A DNA stretch of 64,000 nt, taken from NCBI GenBank assembly GCA_945888325.1, contig CAMDAC010000005.1:1-64000 (forward strand). Reading direction: 5' to 3'. Origin of the DNA: Candidatus Sulfopaludibacter sp. SbA3 (GTDB taxonomy: Bacteria > Pseudomonadota > Alphaproteobacteria > Caulobacterales > Hyphomonadaceae). The notes under the pieces are model-generated. The model did no database searches, was not told the origin of the DNA, and worked only from the letters and a program-made list of their open reading frames with translations. Shown here one piece after another: positions 7,788 to 16,040 of this stretch (within the stretch, counting starts at the first letter, position 1; every line of letters begins with the position of its first letter). A program made the translations under genes and the position numbers.

Positions 7788-8486
7788 ATGGACTTCCAGC
7801 AGATCCTTCTCGACCTCCAGAAGCAGGCGAAACAGGCCGCCAAGGAACATGACCTCGAAGGCAAGCTGAAGAAGGGCAAGGACCTTGGTGAAGCGGCGCT
7901 GGAACGCTTGAAGACCGACCGGAACACGCAGATTGCGGCGGCGGGGGCGGGCGCGCTGATCACGGCGATGCTGCTCGGCACCAAGGGCGGGCGCAGGTTC
8001 ATCGGCGGCACGGCGAAGACCGGCGCGGTCGCAGGCCTTGGCGCGCTCGCCTATCATGCCTGGATGAAGTCGCAGGGGCAGAAACCCGATGCGAAAGTCG
8101 AGCCCGCGCAGCTCGGCTATGTCACCGCGAAGAAGGCGGAGCCGGAATTTGCCGAAGCGCTGGTGCGCACGATCGTGGCCGCGGCCTGGGCGGACGGTGT
8201 TTTGGACGAGGCGGAGAAAGTGGTGATCGACGGCGCGCTGAAGGAAGGCGGCGTTGGCGGCAAGGACCGCGCGATCCTGGAGAACACACGGCCGGAAGCC
8301 GAGACGCTGGACAAGATTGCGGCCGGCGCGCTGTCGCCGAACCATGCGGCGCAGCTCTACACGGCGGCCTGCGTGGTGACGGGTGATCCGACGGCGGAAG
8401 AAGCGGGCTTCCTCGGGCGGCTGGCGGCGCGCCTTGGCATTGCCGAGGCGCATGCGGCGGCGATCCGGGCGGAAGCCAAAGGCTGA
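7788..8486 (+). CDS. DUF533/TerB-like protein
   Basis: A 232-residue protein of the DUF533 group. Residues 1-45 are charged and helical (QKQAKQAAKEHDLEGKLKKG), followed by a glycine/alanine-rich hydrophobic stretch (AAAGAGALITAMLLGTKGG and beyond). The C-terminal half is a TerB-like helical domain with VAAAWADGVLDEAEKVVI. TerB domains bind metal and appear in tellurite and stress-response systems; the role of DUF533 itself is not known. The start is at MDFQQ, preceded by GAAAGTGAG; a GTG four codons earlier is possible. The stop overlaps the EVE gene start by one base. Confidence 0.78.
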   Translation: MDFQQILLDLQKQAKQAAKEHDLEGKLKKGKDLGEAALERLKTDRNTQIAAAGAGALITAMLLGTKGGRRFIGGTAKTGAVAGLGALAYHAWMKSQGQKPDAKVEPAQLGYVTAKKAEPEFAEALVRTIVAAAWADGVLDEAEKVVIDGALKEGGVGGKDRAILENTRPEAETLDKIAAGALSPNHAAQLYTAACVVTGDPTAEEAGFLGRLAARLGIAEAHAAAIRAEAKG

Positions 8487-8923
8487 TGCGGTACTGGTTG
8501 TTGAAGTCGGAGCCGGACGCCTGGAGCTGGGAACAGCAGGTGGCGAAGGGCGAGGCGGGCGAGATGTGGTCCGGCGTGCGCAACTATACCGCGCGCAACC
8601 ACATGCGCGCGATGAAGATCGGCGACCGGGCGTTTTTCTACCACTCGAACGAAGGCCTCGCCGTGGTCGGCGTGGTGGAAGTCTGCGCACTGTCGGCGCC
8701 TGATCCGACCACGGACGATTTGCGCTGGGACTGCGTGACGGTGAAGGCGCTGGCCCCGATGCCGAAGCCCGTGACGCTCAAAGAGGTGAAAGCCAATCCG
8801 AAGCTGGCGGAAATGAGCCTCGTCGCTTCGTTCCGGCTTTCCGTTCAGCCGGTGCTGCCGGCGGAGTGGAAGGAAGTGTGCAAGATGGGCGGGATGGACT
8901 GGAAGACGCTGAAGGCGGTGTAG
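8486..8923 (+). CDS. EVE-domain protein
   Basis: A 145-residue single EVE domain of the PUA-like fold, close to the human THYN1 group. The family start MRYWLLKSEPDAWSWEQ and the central GVRNYTARNHMRAMKIGDRAFFYHSNE are unmistakable. Bacterial EVE domains are thought to bind modified bases such as 5-hydroxymethylcytosine or tRNA modifications. The gene begins on the last base of the DUF533 stop, so the two are co-translated. Its TAG stop codon lies inside the left arm of a 34-bp inverted repeat. Confidence 0.92.
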   Translation: MRYWLLKSEPDAWSWEQQVAKGEAGEMWSGVRNYTARNHMRAMKIGDRAFFYHSNEGLAVVGVVEVCALSAPDPTTDDLRWDCVTVKALAPMPKPVTLKEVKANPKLAEMSLVASFRLSVQPVLPAEWKEVCKMGGMDWKTLKAV

Positions 8924-9003
8924 GGTGCATTAGGCCGAAGGCCGTAATGCACCATTCCAACGTTGCCGCGGTGCATTACGGCCTTCGGCCTAATGCACCC
9001 TAC
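8920..9003. repeat. Perfect 34-bp inverted repeat with 16-nt spacer
   Basis: The arms at 8920-8953 and 8970-9003 are exact inverted copies. Each arm is itself nearly palindromic around GGCCGAAGGCC flanked by TGCATTA and GTAATGCA, so it is a doublet of REP-like units. It spans the stop codon of the EVE gene and ends five bases before the convergent GmhB-like gene, so the transcript from either side can form a very strong hairpin. It probably works as a bidirectional terminator or mRNA end protector and may be a dispersed family in this genome. Confidence 0.85.
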
Positions 9004-9007
9004 GGGC

Positions 9008-9538
9008 TCAACCCCTGTGCCCATCCTCAAAGCCCGCCAGTGTCCATTCCGCGAAGGTGGCGAGGTTGCCGCCGGTGAAGAGGAAGCCGGCGACGCCGGC
9101 GGCGCGGGCGGCTTCGAGGTCGGCGTCCTTGTCGCCGATCAGGAAGCTCGACTCGCGCTTCACGGGAAAGTCCGCCATCGCGCGCAGCAGCATGCCGGGC
9201 TTCGGCTTGCGGTCGAAACTGTCACGCCGGTAGCGGGGGTTCTCGCCCTCTTCGTGGTAGGGGCAGTAGTAGATCCGGTCGATCTTCGCGCCGGCCTCCG
9301 CGAGGCGCGCTTCCATCCAGGCGTGGAGCGCATGCATATCGTCTTCGGTGTAGTAATTGCGGGCGATTCCGGACTGGTTGGTAACGACGAAGACATACCA
9401 GCCGCGCGCATTGAAGGCGGCAATCGCCTCGGCCGCGCCTTCGATGAATTCGAAATCCTCGACGCGGCTGACATAGCCCTTGTCTGCATTGATGACGCCA
9501 TCGCGGTCAAGGAACAGGGCGGGCTTGTGGACGATCAT
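9008..9538 (-). CDS. gmhB: HAD-superfamily GmhB-like phosphatase (heptose bisphosphate / histidinol phosphatase type)
   Basis: A 176-residue HAD subclass III phosphatase. The DxD motif is in LFLDRDGVIN near residue 10, the threonine motif in VVTNQSGIARNYY, and the late acidic motif in FLIGDKDADLEAA. The family zinc loop is partly kept: CPYH is present, but the second pair of cysteines is replaced (RRDSFDRKPKPG). The likely substrate is D-glycero-D-manno-heptose 1,7-bisphosphate for lipopolysaccharide core synthesis. The start at MIVHKPALFLD follows an AAGAGGGG box; the longer frame upstream has no family similarity. No other heptose genes are nearby. Confidence 0.82.
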   Translation of the reverse strand: MIVHKPALFLDRDGVINADKGYVSRVEDFEFIEGAAEAIAAFNARGWYVFVVTNQSGIARNYYTEDDMHALHAWMEARLAEAGAKIDRIYYCPYHEEGENPRYRRDSFDRKPKPGMLLRAMADFPVKRESSFLIGDKDADLEAARAAGVAGFLFTGGNLATFAEWTLAGFEDGHRG

Positions 9539-9654
9539 GCGCCCCTCTTGGCGTAACCGGGCGGCGCCCGCAATCCTCGCCGGTAAGGGGAAGGTGGTGG
9601 ACCCGGCCCGGACGCCGCGCAAACCTCCACGGGTTGAACCGGCGGGGGGGCGCA

Positions 9655-9960
9655 ATGGACGCTTATGTGGCGCTGCTTCTGAGCGCGTTGGGCGGCACGG
9701 TGTTCGGGCCGATCCTTGTGCGCGTTGCTCGCGGCGATGCCACGGCCGGGGTGGTGGCAGGGCTGCTCGGCGGAGTGGCGGCGCATTACGGGGCGGGGGC
9801 GCTGGGCGTAGGCGAGGTGCTGGGGCCCGTGATCGGGCCGATGCTGGGCGAGACCTATGGCCGGCCGGACCTGATGCGGCATGCGCAGGATTTTCTCGAG
9901 GGTGCGATCGGCGGCGCCGCAGCGGCCTGGCTCACCGGGCTGGTGATCCGGAAAGCGTAG
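9655..9960 (+). CDS. Small glycine/alanine-rich membrane protein, unknown
   Basis: A 101-residue protein, MDAYVALLLSALGGTVFGP at the N-terminus, with two or three hydrophobic segments rich in glycine and alanine (about residues 5-22, 30-50 and 83-98). A G-rich stretch just before the ATG could act as the ribosome-binding site. No family is recognised. The 3' end faces the MFS transporter gene on the other strand with only five bases between them. It is accepted as a gene because of its codon pattern and coherent hydrophobic layout, but could be a weak call. Confidence 0.55.
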   Translation: MDAYVALLLSALGGTVFGPILVRVARGDATAGVVAGLLGGVAAHYGAGALGVGEVLGPVIGPMLGETYGRPDLMRHAQDFLEGAIGGAAAAWLTGLVIRKA

Positions 9961-9965
9961 GCGGA

Positions 9966-11228
9966 TTACTCCGCCGGATTCGCGACGGCGACGACGGCGT
10001 CGCGATTTGCGCGCACGCCGATCAGGAACGGGATCATCGACAGGGCAGCGATGATCGCGGCGAGCACGAAGGCGGCGCCGGCAAAATGCACCGGCGCGCC
10101 GGGCGCCGTGTAGGCGGAAAAGGTCTGCGTCATCAGGATGGGGCTGAAGATCAGCGTGAAGGCCATGATCGAGGATTGCGCGCCCTGCAGTTCGCCCTGC
10201 GCGTTCATCGGCGTGAGATTGGCCGTGATCGTGTTGATCGCCGGCATCACGACGCCGCCGACGGCGGAGACGGCGATCATCGCGAAGGCCATCCAGGGAT
10301 GGATCGCAAAGGCAAAGCCGGTCATCGCGATGACGTGGACACCGAGGCCGAGCATCGCGGCGCGCATGGCGCCGAGGCGTTTGATCAGCCAGCCCGACAG
10401 CACCGCTTGCGACAGGGCCGAGCCGAGGCCGACCGCGCCGAGGGAGAGGCCGATTTCCCATTCCGACCAGCCGTAGCGCGATGCACCGTGATAGTTCCAG
10501 GTCGTCGGGTAGACCGAATGGGCAATCTGGAAGACGCCGATGGTGACAATGAACCAGGCGACGCGCGGCAGTTTCGAAAAGTGCTTCACGGTGCCGAACG
10601 GGTTGGCGCGGGCGAGGCTGAACTCGCGGCGATTCTCGTGGGCGAGGCTCTCGGGCAGCACGAAGTAGCCATAAAGGAAGTTGAGGCCTGCAATGCCGGC
10701 AGCGACGAAGAAGGGCAGGCGCGTGTGGATCTCGCCGAGCAGGCCGCCGAAGACCGGGCCGAGGATGAAGCCGAAGCCGAAGGCGGCGCCGAGGATGCCG
10801 AAGGCGCGGCCACGCTCTTCCGGCGCGGTGACATCGGCGACATAGGCATTGGCGACCGAGACGGTGCCGGAGAAGACGCCGGCGAGCGCGCGGCCGAGGA
10901 AGAGGATGCCGAGCGTCGGGGCGAGGCCAAGGATCACCATGTCGACGCCGAGCATCGCGATCGAGATCAGCAGGATCGGGCGGCGGCCATACTTGTCGGA
11001 CAGGCCGCCGAGCAGCGGCATGGCGAGGAAATTGGCGACTGCGAAGACGACAGCAAGCCAGCCGTTCGACTTGATCGCGATCTCGATAGGCTGGTTGGTC
11101 AACTCTGCCAGCAGGGCCGGCATGATCGGCATGATCAGGCCGAAGGACAGCATGTTGAGGGCCACCGCGACCACCACAAACAGGAAGGCATTCTTTCCGG
11201 GCAGGCGGGCAGGGGTGGGCATTGTCAT
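9966..11228 (-). CDS. MFS transporter, Tet(A)-like
   Basis: A 420-residue twelve-helix major facilitator protein. The cytoplasmic loop 2-3 signature [14 protein letters not shown] and the motif-C-type segment [20 protein letters not shown] are those of the drug:H+ antiporter (TCR/Tet) group. It should pump out a drug-like or metabolite substrate with protons; tetracycline itself is not implied. The start is taken at [13 protein letters not shown] since the first helix follows at once; MPTPA six bases later is equally possible and the ribosome-binding site is weak. The upstream gap to the GNAT gene is AT-rich and probably carries divergent promoters. Confidence 0.82.
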   Translation of the reverse strand: MTMPTPARLPGKNAFLFVVVAVALNMLSFGLIMPIMPALLAELTNQPIEIAIKSNGWLAVVFAVANFLAMPLLGGLSDKYGRRPILLISIAMLGVDMVILGLAPTLGILFLGRALAGVFSGTVSVANAYVADVTAPEERGRAFGILGAAFGFGFILGPVFGGLLGEIHTRLPFFVAAGIAGLNFLYGYFVLPESLAHENRREFSLARANPFGTVKHFSKLPRVAWFIVTIGVFQIAHSVYPTTWNYHGASRYGWSEWEIGLSLGAVGLGSALSQAVLSGWLIKRLGAMRAAMLGLGVHVIAMTGFAFAIHPWMAFAMIAVSAVGGVVMPAINTITANLTPMNAQGELQGAQSSIMAFTLIFSPILMTQTFSAYTAPGAPVHFAGAAFVLAAIIAALSMIPFLIGVRANRDAVVAVANPAE

Positions 11229-11423
11229 GCGGTACCATTGGTTGTGGCGGAAGGCGGCGTCAATCGCGGCGTGCAAGTCCAGGTGCCGTGGGCGGCGGCA
11301 GCGGGATGTTTTCTGTAGCGACAATATTTCTAATAAAGTAAAAGTATATAGTCAAGCGCAAGGGACGAACGCGCAGGATAGGGCTCTTGCATTCCACGGC
11401 GTCAGGGGGAGGAGAATTTCTCC

Positions 11424-12035
11424 ATGGCTGGTGAATTGCCCCTGACGCGCAACGCGGTATCGCCCGGGACAGCCGCGGCGATCCGTGCGGCGGTGCGCGG
11501 GGCAACGCAGATGGGCGAGTCGCGGCTGGCGCGCCCGGAGGATGCGGGCGGCCTGTTTGCGCTCCTGTCCGATCCGCTGGTGCATGCCCCGATCTATACG
11601 CTGCCGCGGCCCCTGACGGAGGCGAGTGTGGCGGCGTTCATTGCGATGCACCTTGAGGAGCGTGCGGCGGGCGAAGGGCTGCTGTTCGTGCGCGAAGGCG
11701 AGGACGGGCAAGTGATGGGATATTCCGATGTGCAGGTCTGGCCGGACTGGGGGGCGGGCGAACTCGGCGGGGCGCTGCATCCCTCGCTGCACGGCAAGGG
11801 CGCGGGCGGGCGCGGGGCGGCGGCGAGCTTTGCTTGGATGTTCGAGGCGCTGGGTCTGGACCTGCTGTGCGAGACGGCGGCGCTGGACAATGTTCCGACG
11901 CAGCGGATGCTCGATGGGCTGGGGTTCCGGCGGATGGGCGAAACGTTCAGTACACGGCCGGACGGCACAACGCGGGCGAGCCTCGTCTGGGAGATGACCC
12001 GGTCCGAATGGGCGGCGCGGCATGGCTTTGGCTGA
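11424..12035 (+). CDS. GNAT-family N-acetyltransferase (RimJ/RimL-like)
   Basis: A 203-residue acetyltransferase_3-type GNAT protein. The acetyl-CoA-binding region is in GGALHPSLHGKGAGGRGAAASFAWMF, and the C-terminal family segment is DNVPTQRMLDGLGFRRMGE. GNAT members with this arrangement modify amino groups of proteins or small molecules such as aminoglycosides or amino acids; the target here is unknown. A GGAGGAG box precedes the ATG. It is the first of a short run of + strand genes. Confidence 0.82.
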   Translation: MAGELPLTRNAVSPGTAAAIRAAVRGATQMGESRLARPEDAGGLFALLSDPLVHAPIYTLPRPLTEASVAAFIAMHLEERAAGEGLLFVREGEDGQVMGYSDVQVWPDWGAGELGGALHPSLHGKGAGGRGAAASFAWMFEALGLDLLCETAALDNVPTQRMLDGLGFRRMGETFSTRPDGTTRASLVWEMTRSEWAARHGFG

Positions 12036-12070
12036 TTGATCCGGCGCGCGCCCCGGGCTAGGGCGCGGGC

Positions 12071-12331
12071 ATGACAGTTTCATTGTTCCTGATAGAAGCC
12101 GCCGGTTGGGCCGGCGCGTGCCTGATCCTGCTGGCCTATATCCTGCTGTCGGCCGGCAAGCTGAAGGGCAATTCGCCCGCCTATCAGTGGATGAACGTGG
12201 TCGGCGGGGCCGGATTCGTGATCAACAGCGGATATCACGGCGCAGTGCCGTCGGTGGCGATCAACGTGGCCTGGATCGCGATTGGCGCATTTGCTTTGTG
12301 GCGGATTTATAAAGGCGTCAAACCGGTATAG
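12071..12331 (+). CDS. Small CBU_0592-like membrane protein
   Basis: An 86-residue protein with three predicted membrane helices: EAAGWAGACLILLAYILLS, VVGGAGFVINSGYHGAVPS and AINVAWIAIGAFALWRIY. This pattern matches the small membrane family often labelled CBU_0592, whose function is unknown. The gene lies 35 bases after the GNAT gene and 41 before the uridine-kinase-like gene, so co-transcription is likely. Confidence 0.7.
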   Translation: MTVSLFLIEAAGWAGACLILLAYILLSAGKLKGNSPAYQWMNVVGGAGFVINSGYHGAVPSVAINVAWIAIGAFALWRIYKGVKPV

Positions 12332-12372
12332 AAAGTCCGGGGCGGGCTCAGGCCGACAGAGGGAGCGCCGGG

Positions 12373-12966
12373 ATGATGCAACGGTTTGATGCGTTAGAGC
12401 CCCTGGTGCAGGCGCTTGCCAGCCGCGCCGCCGGGCTGGAGCGGCCTTACGTGATCGCCGTGGACGGACGAAGCGCGGCGGGCAAGACGGTGCTGGCCGC
12501 AGCGCTGGCTGAACGGCTGGACGCGACGGTGATTGCCGGCGATGATTTCTATGCGGGGGGCACGCAGGTCCGGTCAGAGCGGCCGGCGGCGCTGGTGTCT
12601 GCCTGCATCGACTGGCGGGAACAGCGCAGTGTTCTGGAGGCCCTGAGATCTGGTCAGGACGCGTCCTGGCATGCGTTCGACTGGGATGCTTTCAATGGCA
12701 GCACGTGCGAAGCGCTGACCACGAAGTCGCCCAGCCCCTTCGTGATCCTGGAAGGCGTCTATGCGGCGCGGCCTGAACTGGCTGACCTGATCGACCTCGC
12801 GGTGCTGGTTCGCGTGGACGAGGGGGTGCGCGAAGCAAGGCTCAATGCGCGCGAGGGCGGGATCGGCCCATGGGAGCGCCAGTGGCATGCAGCGGAAGAC
12901 TATTATTTCGAGTTTGTCCGTCCGCTGAAGAGTTTCGACATCATGACAAGCGATCTCGCGCTGTAA
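12373..12966 (+). CDS. Uridine kinase-like P-loop NTPase
   Basis: A 197-residue P-loop kinase. The Walker A motif is in VDGRSAAGKTVLA (about residues 31-43), and GDDFYAGG and ILEGVYAARPELADLIDLAVLV match the nucleoside/uridine kinase layout with a phosphoryl-acceptor aspartate pair. It probably phosphorylates a nucleoside or other small alcohol in the cytoplasm. The length is close to that of stand-alone uridine kinases. Pairing with the small membrane gene upstream gives no clear hint to the substrate. Confidence 0.78.
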   Translation: MMQRFDALEPLVQALASRAAGLERPYVIAVDGRSAAGKTVLAAALAERLDATVIAGDDFYAGGTQVRSERPAALVSACIDWREQRSVLEALRSGQDASWHAFDWDAFNGSTCEALTTKSPSPFVILEGVYAARPELADLIDLAVLVRVDEGVREARLNAREGGIGPWERQWHAAEDYYFEFVRPLKSFDIMTSDLAL

Positions 12967-12981
12967 GACCTTCGCGTTGAT

Positions 12982-13824
12982 TTAACGGGGCGCGGGCTTC
13001 GGGGTCAGCGTGGCGAGCGCAACGCCGCCGAGGATCACGGCGCTGGCGGCAAGAAACCGCAAGGTGACCGGTTCACTGAGGACGACTGCGCCGAGGATGG
13101 CTGCCATGGCGGGGACGCTGAGCTGCGCCATGCCCGCGGTGCTAGCCGAGAGGCCCTTCAGCGCCGTGTACCAGATAGCATAGCCGAGGCCGGACGTGAT
13201 CGCGCCGGAGGCGATGGCCAGCGCGGCGCCCTTCAGGGTCAGGCCGGATTCCGGCCAGAGCAGGAAGACCGGGACCGAGAGGATCACGGCCATGGCGGCG
13301 GCCAGCAGGAAGTTCCCGGCAGTGGCCTGCGTGGGATCGCCCGCGCCCCGGCCACGAAGCGAATAGACACCCCAGGCCATGCCGGCGAGGGCCATCATTG
13401 CGGCGCCGAGGGGAGAGGGCGCTGTGAGGCCCGGACCGAGCAGCGCCACCAGACCCGTGAGCGCGAGCGCCCCGCCGCCAAGCTGGGCCGGGCCGAGCCG
13501 CTCGCCGCCGAGAAGACCAGCGCCGATCATCGTGACCTGAACCGCGCCGAACAGGATGAGGGCGCCTGTGCCCGCGGTCAGCGTAATATAGGCAAGGGAG
13601 AAGAAGCCGGCATAGGCGAGCAGCGCGAGCGCCGAGAGAGGATCGCCGGCAGACAGGGCGCGTCTCGGCCCGGCGAGCCAGGCGAGAATGACGGCGCCGG
13701 AGACGAGCCGGATGAGCGTGAAGGTTCCGGGGCCCGCTTCGCTCCCGGCAAGGGCAATCCGTGTAAGGACCGAGTTGCCGGCAAACGCCAGCATGGCCAG
13801 AAGGGTGAGCAGGGCGATGCGCAT
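12982..13824 (-). CDS. EamA/DMT-family transporter
   Basis: A 280-residue transporter with ten likely helices in two EamA repeats. The N-terminus LLAMLAFAGNSVLTRIAL and the second-repeat end SVPAMAAILGAVVLSEPVTLRF are typical of the drug/metabolite transporter family. It is convergent with the uridine-kinase-like gene (15 bases apart) and stands alone on the minus strand. The substrate is not predictable. It is only distantly similar to the other EamA gene in the window. Confidence 0.85.
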   Translation of the reverse strand: MRIALLTLLAMLAFAGNSVLTRIALAGSEAGPGTFTLIRLVSGAVILAWLAGPRRALSAGDPLSALALLAYAGFFSLAYITLTAGTGALILFGAVQVTMIGAGLLGGERLGPAQLGGGALALTGLVALLGPGLTAPSPLGAAMMALAGMAWGVYSLRGRGAGDPTQATAGNFLLAAAMAVILSVPVFLLWPESGLTLKGAALAIASGAITSGLGYAIWYTALKGLSASTAGMAQLSVPAMAAILGAVVLSEPVTLRFLAASAVILGGVALATLTPKPAPR

Positions 13825-13931
13825 CAGAGGCCGGTCAGCAGGTGCAATGGCCGCTCATGTCTTGATTGTCAGAGAGGGAGGACCTTAGCCTTCCTTCCGT
13901 CCTCAGCCGCAAGCGGCGGAGGGAGGGAGGC

Positions 13932-15113
13932 TCAGCGGCTCAGTTCCTTCATCGCTTCGTCCAGCCCGCCGAGCGTCAGTTCGAACATCCGGTGTGCGCC
14001 GATCAGCTCACGGATGAGTTTGATCGAGCCGGTATATTCCCAGGCGCCTTCTTTCGTCGGGTTCAGCCAGACGAAGTGCGGATAGCGCTGGACGAAGCGC
14101 TGGATCCAGATGCCGCCGGCTTCCTCGTTCCAGTGCTCGACCGAGCCGCCGGCATAGGTGATCTCGTAGGGGCTCATCGTGGCGTCGCCGACGACGATGA
14201 CCTTGTACTCCGACGGGTACTTGTTCAGAACGTCCCAGGTCGGGATGCGATTGTTCATCCGGCGGCGGTTGTCCTTCCACAGGCCTTCATACGGGCAGTT
14301 GTGGAAGTAGTAGAAATCGAGGTTCTTGATCTCGGATTTGGCGGCGGAGAACAGCTCCTCCATGATCCGCACATAGGGGTCCATCGAGCCGCCGACATCC
14401 AGCAGCAGAAGGACGGAGACCGTGTTGCGCTTCTCGGCGCGCATCTCGATGTCGAGATAGCCCTTGCGGGCCGTGTTGCGGATCGTCTGGTCGAGGTCCA
14501 GTTCATCCTGCGCGCCCTTGCGGGCCCATTTGCGCAGGCGCTTCATCGCGATCTTGATATTCCGTGTACCGAGTTCGACCTTGTCGTCGTAATTCTTGAA
14601 CTCGCGCTTGTCCCAGACCTTCACGGCGCGGCGGTGGCGGGATTTCTCCTGGCCGATACGCACGCCTTCGGGGTTGTAGCCATTGGCGCCGAAGGGCGAG
14701 GTGCCGCCCGTGCCGATCATCTTGTTGCCGCCCTCGTGGCGCTTCTTCTGCTCCTCGAGGCGCTGTTTGAGCGTTTCCATCAGCTTCTCGAAGCCGCCCA
14801 TGGCTTCAATCTCGGCCATCTCTTCGGGGGTCAGGAATTTCTCGCTCATCTTCTTGAGCCATTCCTCGGGCAGGTCGGTCACGTTGACTGCGTCGGCGAG
14901 CGTGTCGAGGCCCTTGAAGACATGGGAGAAGACGCGGTCGAACTTGTCGATATTGCGCTCATCCTTCACGAGGGCGGCGCGGGCGAGGTAATAGAATTCC
15001 TCGACCTCCATGGCGATGACCTGCTTGTCCATCGCCTCCATGAGGGTCAGGTATTCCTTCAGCGTGACCGGGACCTTGGCGGTGCGGAGTTCATTGAAGA
15101 AATTCAGGAACAT
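13932..15113 (-). CDS. CoxE-like VWA-domain protein (partner of MoxR ATPase)
   Basis: A 393-residue cytoplasmic protein. The N-terminal part (FFNELRTAKVPVTLKEYLTLMEAM) and the lysine-rich middle are shared by the CoxE-like VWA family, and the C-terminal half holds a von Willebrand factor A domain. The metal-ion-dependent adhesion site is DVGGSMDPY (about residue 245), a D-x-G-G-S variant of DxSxS. Such proteins act with MoxR AAA+ ATPases as chaperones that mature or insert metal into other proteins. The MoxR gene lies upstream on the same strand, but a secreted-protein gene in opposite orientation separates them. The start is MFLNFFNEL; the 14-residue-longer form is not supported. Confidence 0.85.
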   Translation of the reverse strand: MFLNFFNELRTAKVPVTLKEYLTLMEAMDKQVIAMEVEEFYYLARAALVKDERNIDKFDRVFSHVFKGLDTLADAVNVTDLPEEWLKKMSEKFLTPEEMAEIEAMGGFEKLMETLKQRLEEQKKRHEGGNKMIGTGGTSPFGANGYNPEGVRIGQEKSRHRRAVKVWDKREFKNYDDKVELGTRNIKIAMKRLRKWARKGAQDELDLDQTIRNTARKGYLDIEMRAEKRNTVSVLLLLDVGGSMDPYVRIMEELFSAAKSEIKNLDFYYFHNCPYEGLWKDNRRRMNNRIPTWDVLNKYPSEYKVIVVGDATMSPYEITYAGGSVEHWNEEAGGIWIQRFVQRYPHFVWLNPTKEGAWEYTGSIKLIRELIGAHRMFELTLGGLDEAMKELSR

Positions 15114-15234
15114 GGGGCGTATCCGTACTGTTTCGGAATTCAAGATAACCCGCATGGGGGCGCCTGTCCAAGCTGACGCAGCGAAAACTTCGCGGTTATC
15201 CTGTGTTCACGGCGAGCCGTTTAAGGATGGCGGC

Positions 15235-15990
15235 ATGATACGGGCGGCGGCTTTTGCGATTTTGATGGCTTTCGGGCCGCTGGCGGGCGCTTCGGCGCAG
15301 GGCGCAGCCTGCCCGGCCAAGAACGAGGCGGCCTGCATGCTGGAGGCGGCCTGGACGGCGGCCGAGGCGCTGCCGGAGAAGAAACAGGCCCGGCTGAAGC
15401 CACTTTTTGCCCCGCTGGCGCTGAAGCTGACGGATCCGAAGGCCCGCGCCGTCTGGGACGCCCGGCTGGGCGAGACCGGCATCGACGTGGCGGGCACCGA
15501 TTATGTGCGGCAGACGGCGGAGACCGTGATCCGCGAGTATGGCTGGGAGACGTTCCTGCAGCGGGCCCGGGACGGCCTCGCGCCCCTGCACATGGGCCGG
15601 CCGGAGATCATGGGCGCAGCGATCGATCTGGCGCCGGATACGAAGCAACGCGCGCGCATAATCGAGATGATGTTCTCCCTCGCCGGCACGCCCGACAGCC
15701 GCAAGATCAGCGGCATCAGCGTCAACGCGTTCGAACGCGCAGACTTTGGCCATGTGCTGGCCGAGCGGATGATGCGCGATTGCCGGCTGGCGGAGTTTGA
15801 CCGGGCGTTGGCTTTGACGGCCGCGCCGGAGTCCTTGCGCTATGCGCTATGGCGCGCGCGGATTACGGGCGGGGCGGGAACACTTGCGCCGGATATCCGC
15901 GCAGGCGACGGCAGCGATGACACGAGTCATGTGCGCCAGGCCTTGGAAGGCTATGGCGCGGTGATGGCGCTGGGGTATTGCCCGAAATAG
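15235..15990 (+). CDS. Secreted/periplasmic protein of unknown function
   Basis: A 251-residue protein with a clear signal peptide (MIRAAAFAILMAFGPLAGASAQG, cleavage after ASA-Q), then a mature region starting with a CPAKNEAAC pair of cysteines. The rest is alpha-helical, with repeated alanine-rich helices and further cysteines near the C-terminus (RDCRLAEF, GYCPK), so disulfides are likely. No known domain is recognised. It occupies the gap between the MoxR and VWA genes on the opposite strand. Confidence 0.7.
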   Translation: MIRAAAFAILMAFGPLAGASAQGAACPAKNEAACMLEAAWTAAEALPEKKQARLKPLFAPLALKLTDPKARAVWDARLGETGIDVAGTDYVRQTAETVIREYGWETFLQRARDGLAPLHMGRPEIMGAAIDLAPDTKQRARIIEMMFSLAGTPDSRKISGISVNAFERADFGHVLAERMMRDCRLAEFDRALALTAAPESLRYALWRARITGGAGTLAPDIRAGDGSDDTSHVRQALEGYGAVMALGYCPK

Positions 15991-16002
15991 ACTGTGTGCG
16001 GA

Positions 16003-16035
16003 CCGTCTGGACCCCGGCTTTCGCCGGGGTTGTTG
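16003..16035. repeat. REP-like hairpin between convergent genes
   Basis: CCCCGGC at 16012-16018 pairs with GCCGGGG at 16023-16029 across a TTTC loop. It is of the same general type as the CTTC-loop hairpin near 341-356. It sits between the stop codons of the secreted-protein gene and the MoxR gene and can terminate both transcripts. Confidence 0.6.
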
Positions 16036-16040
16036 ATCGG

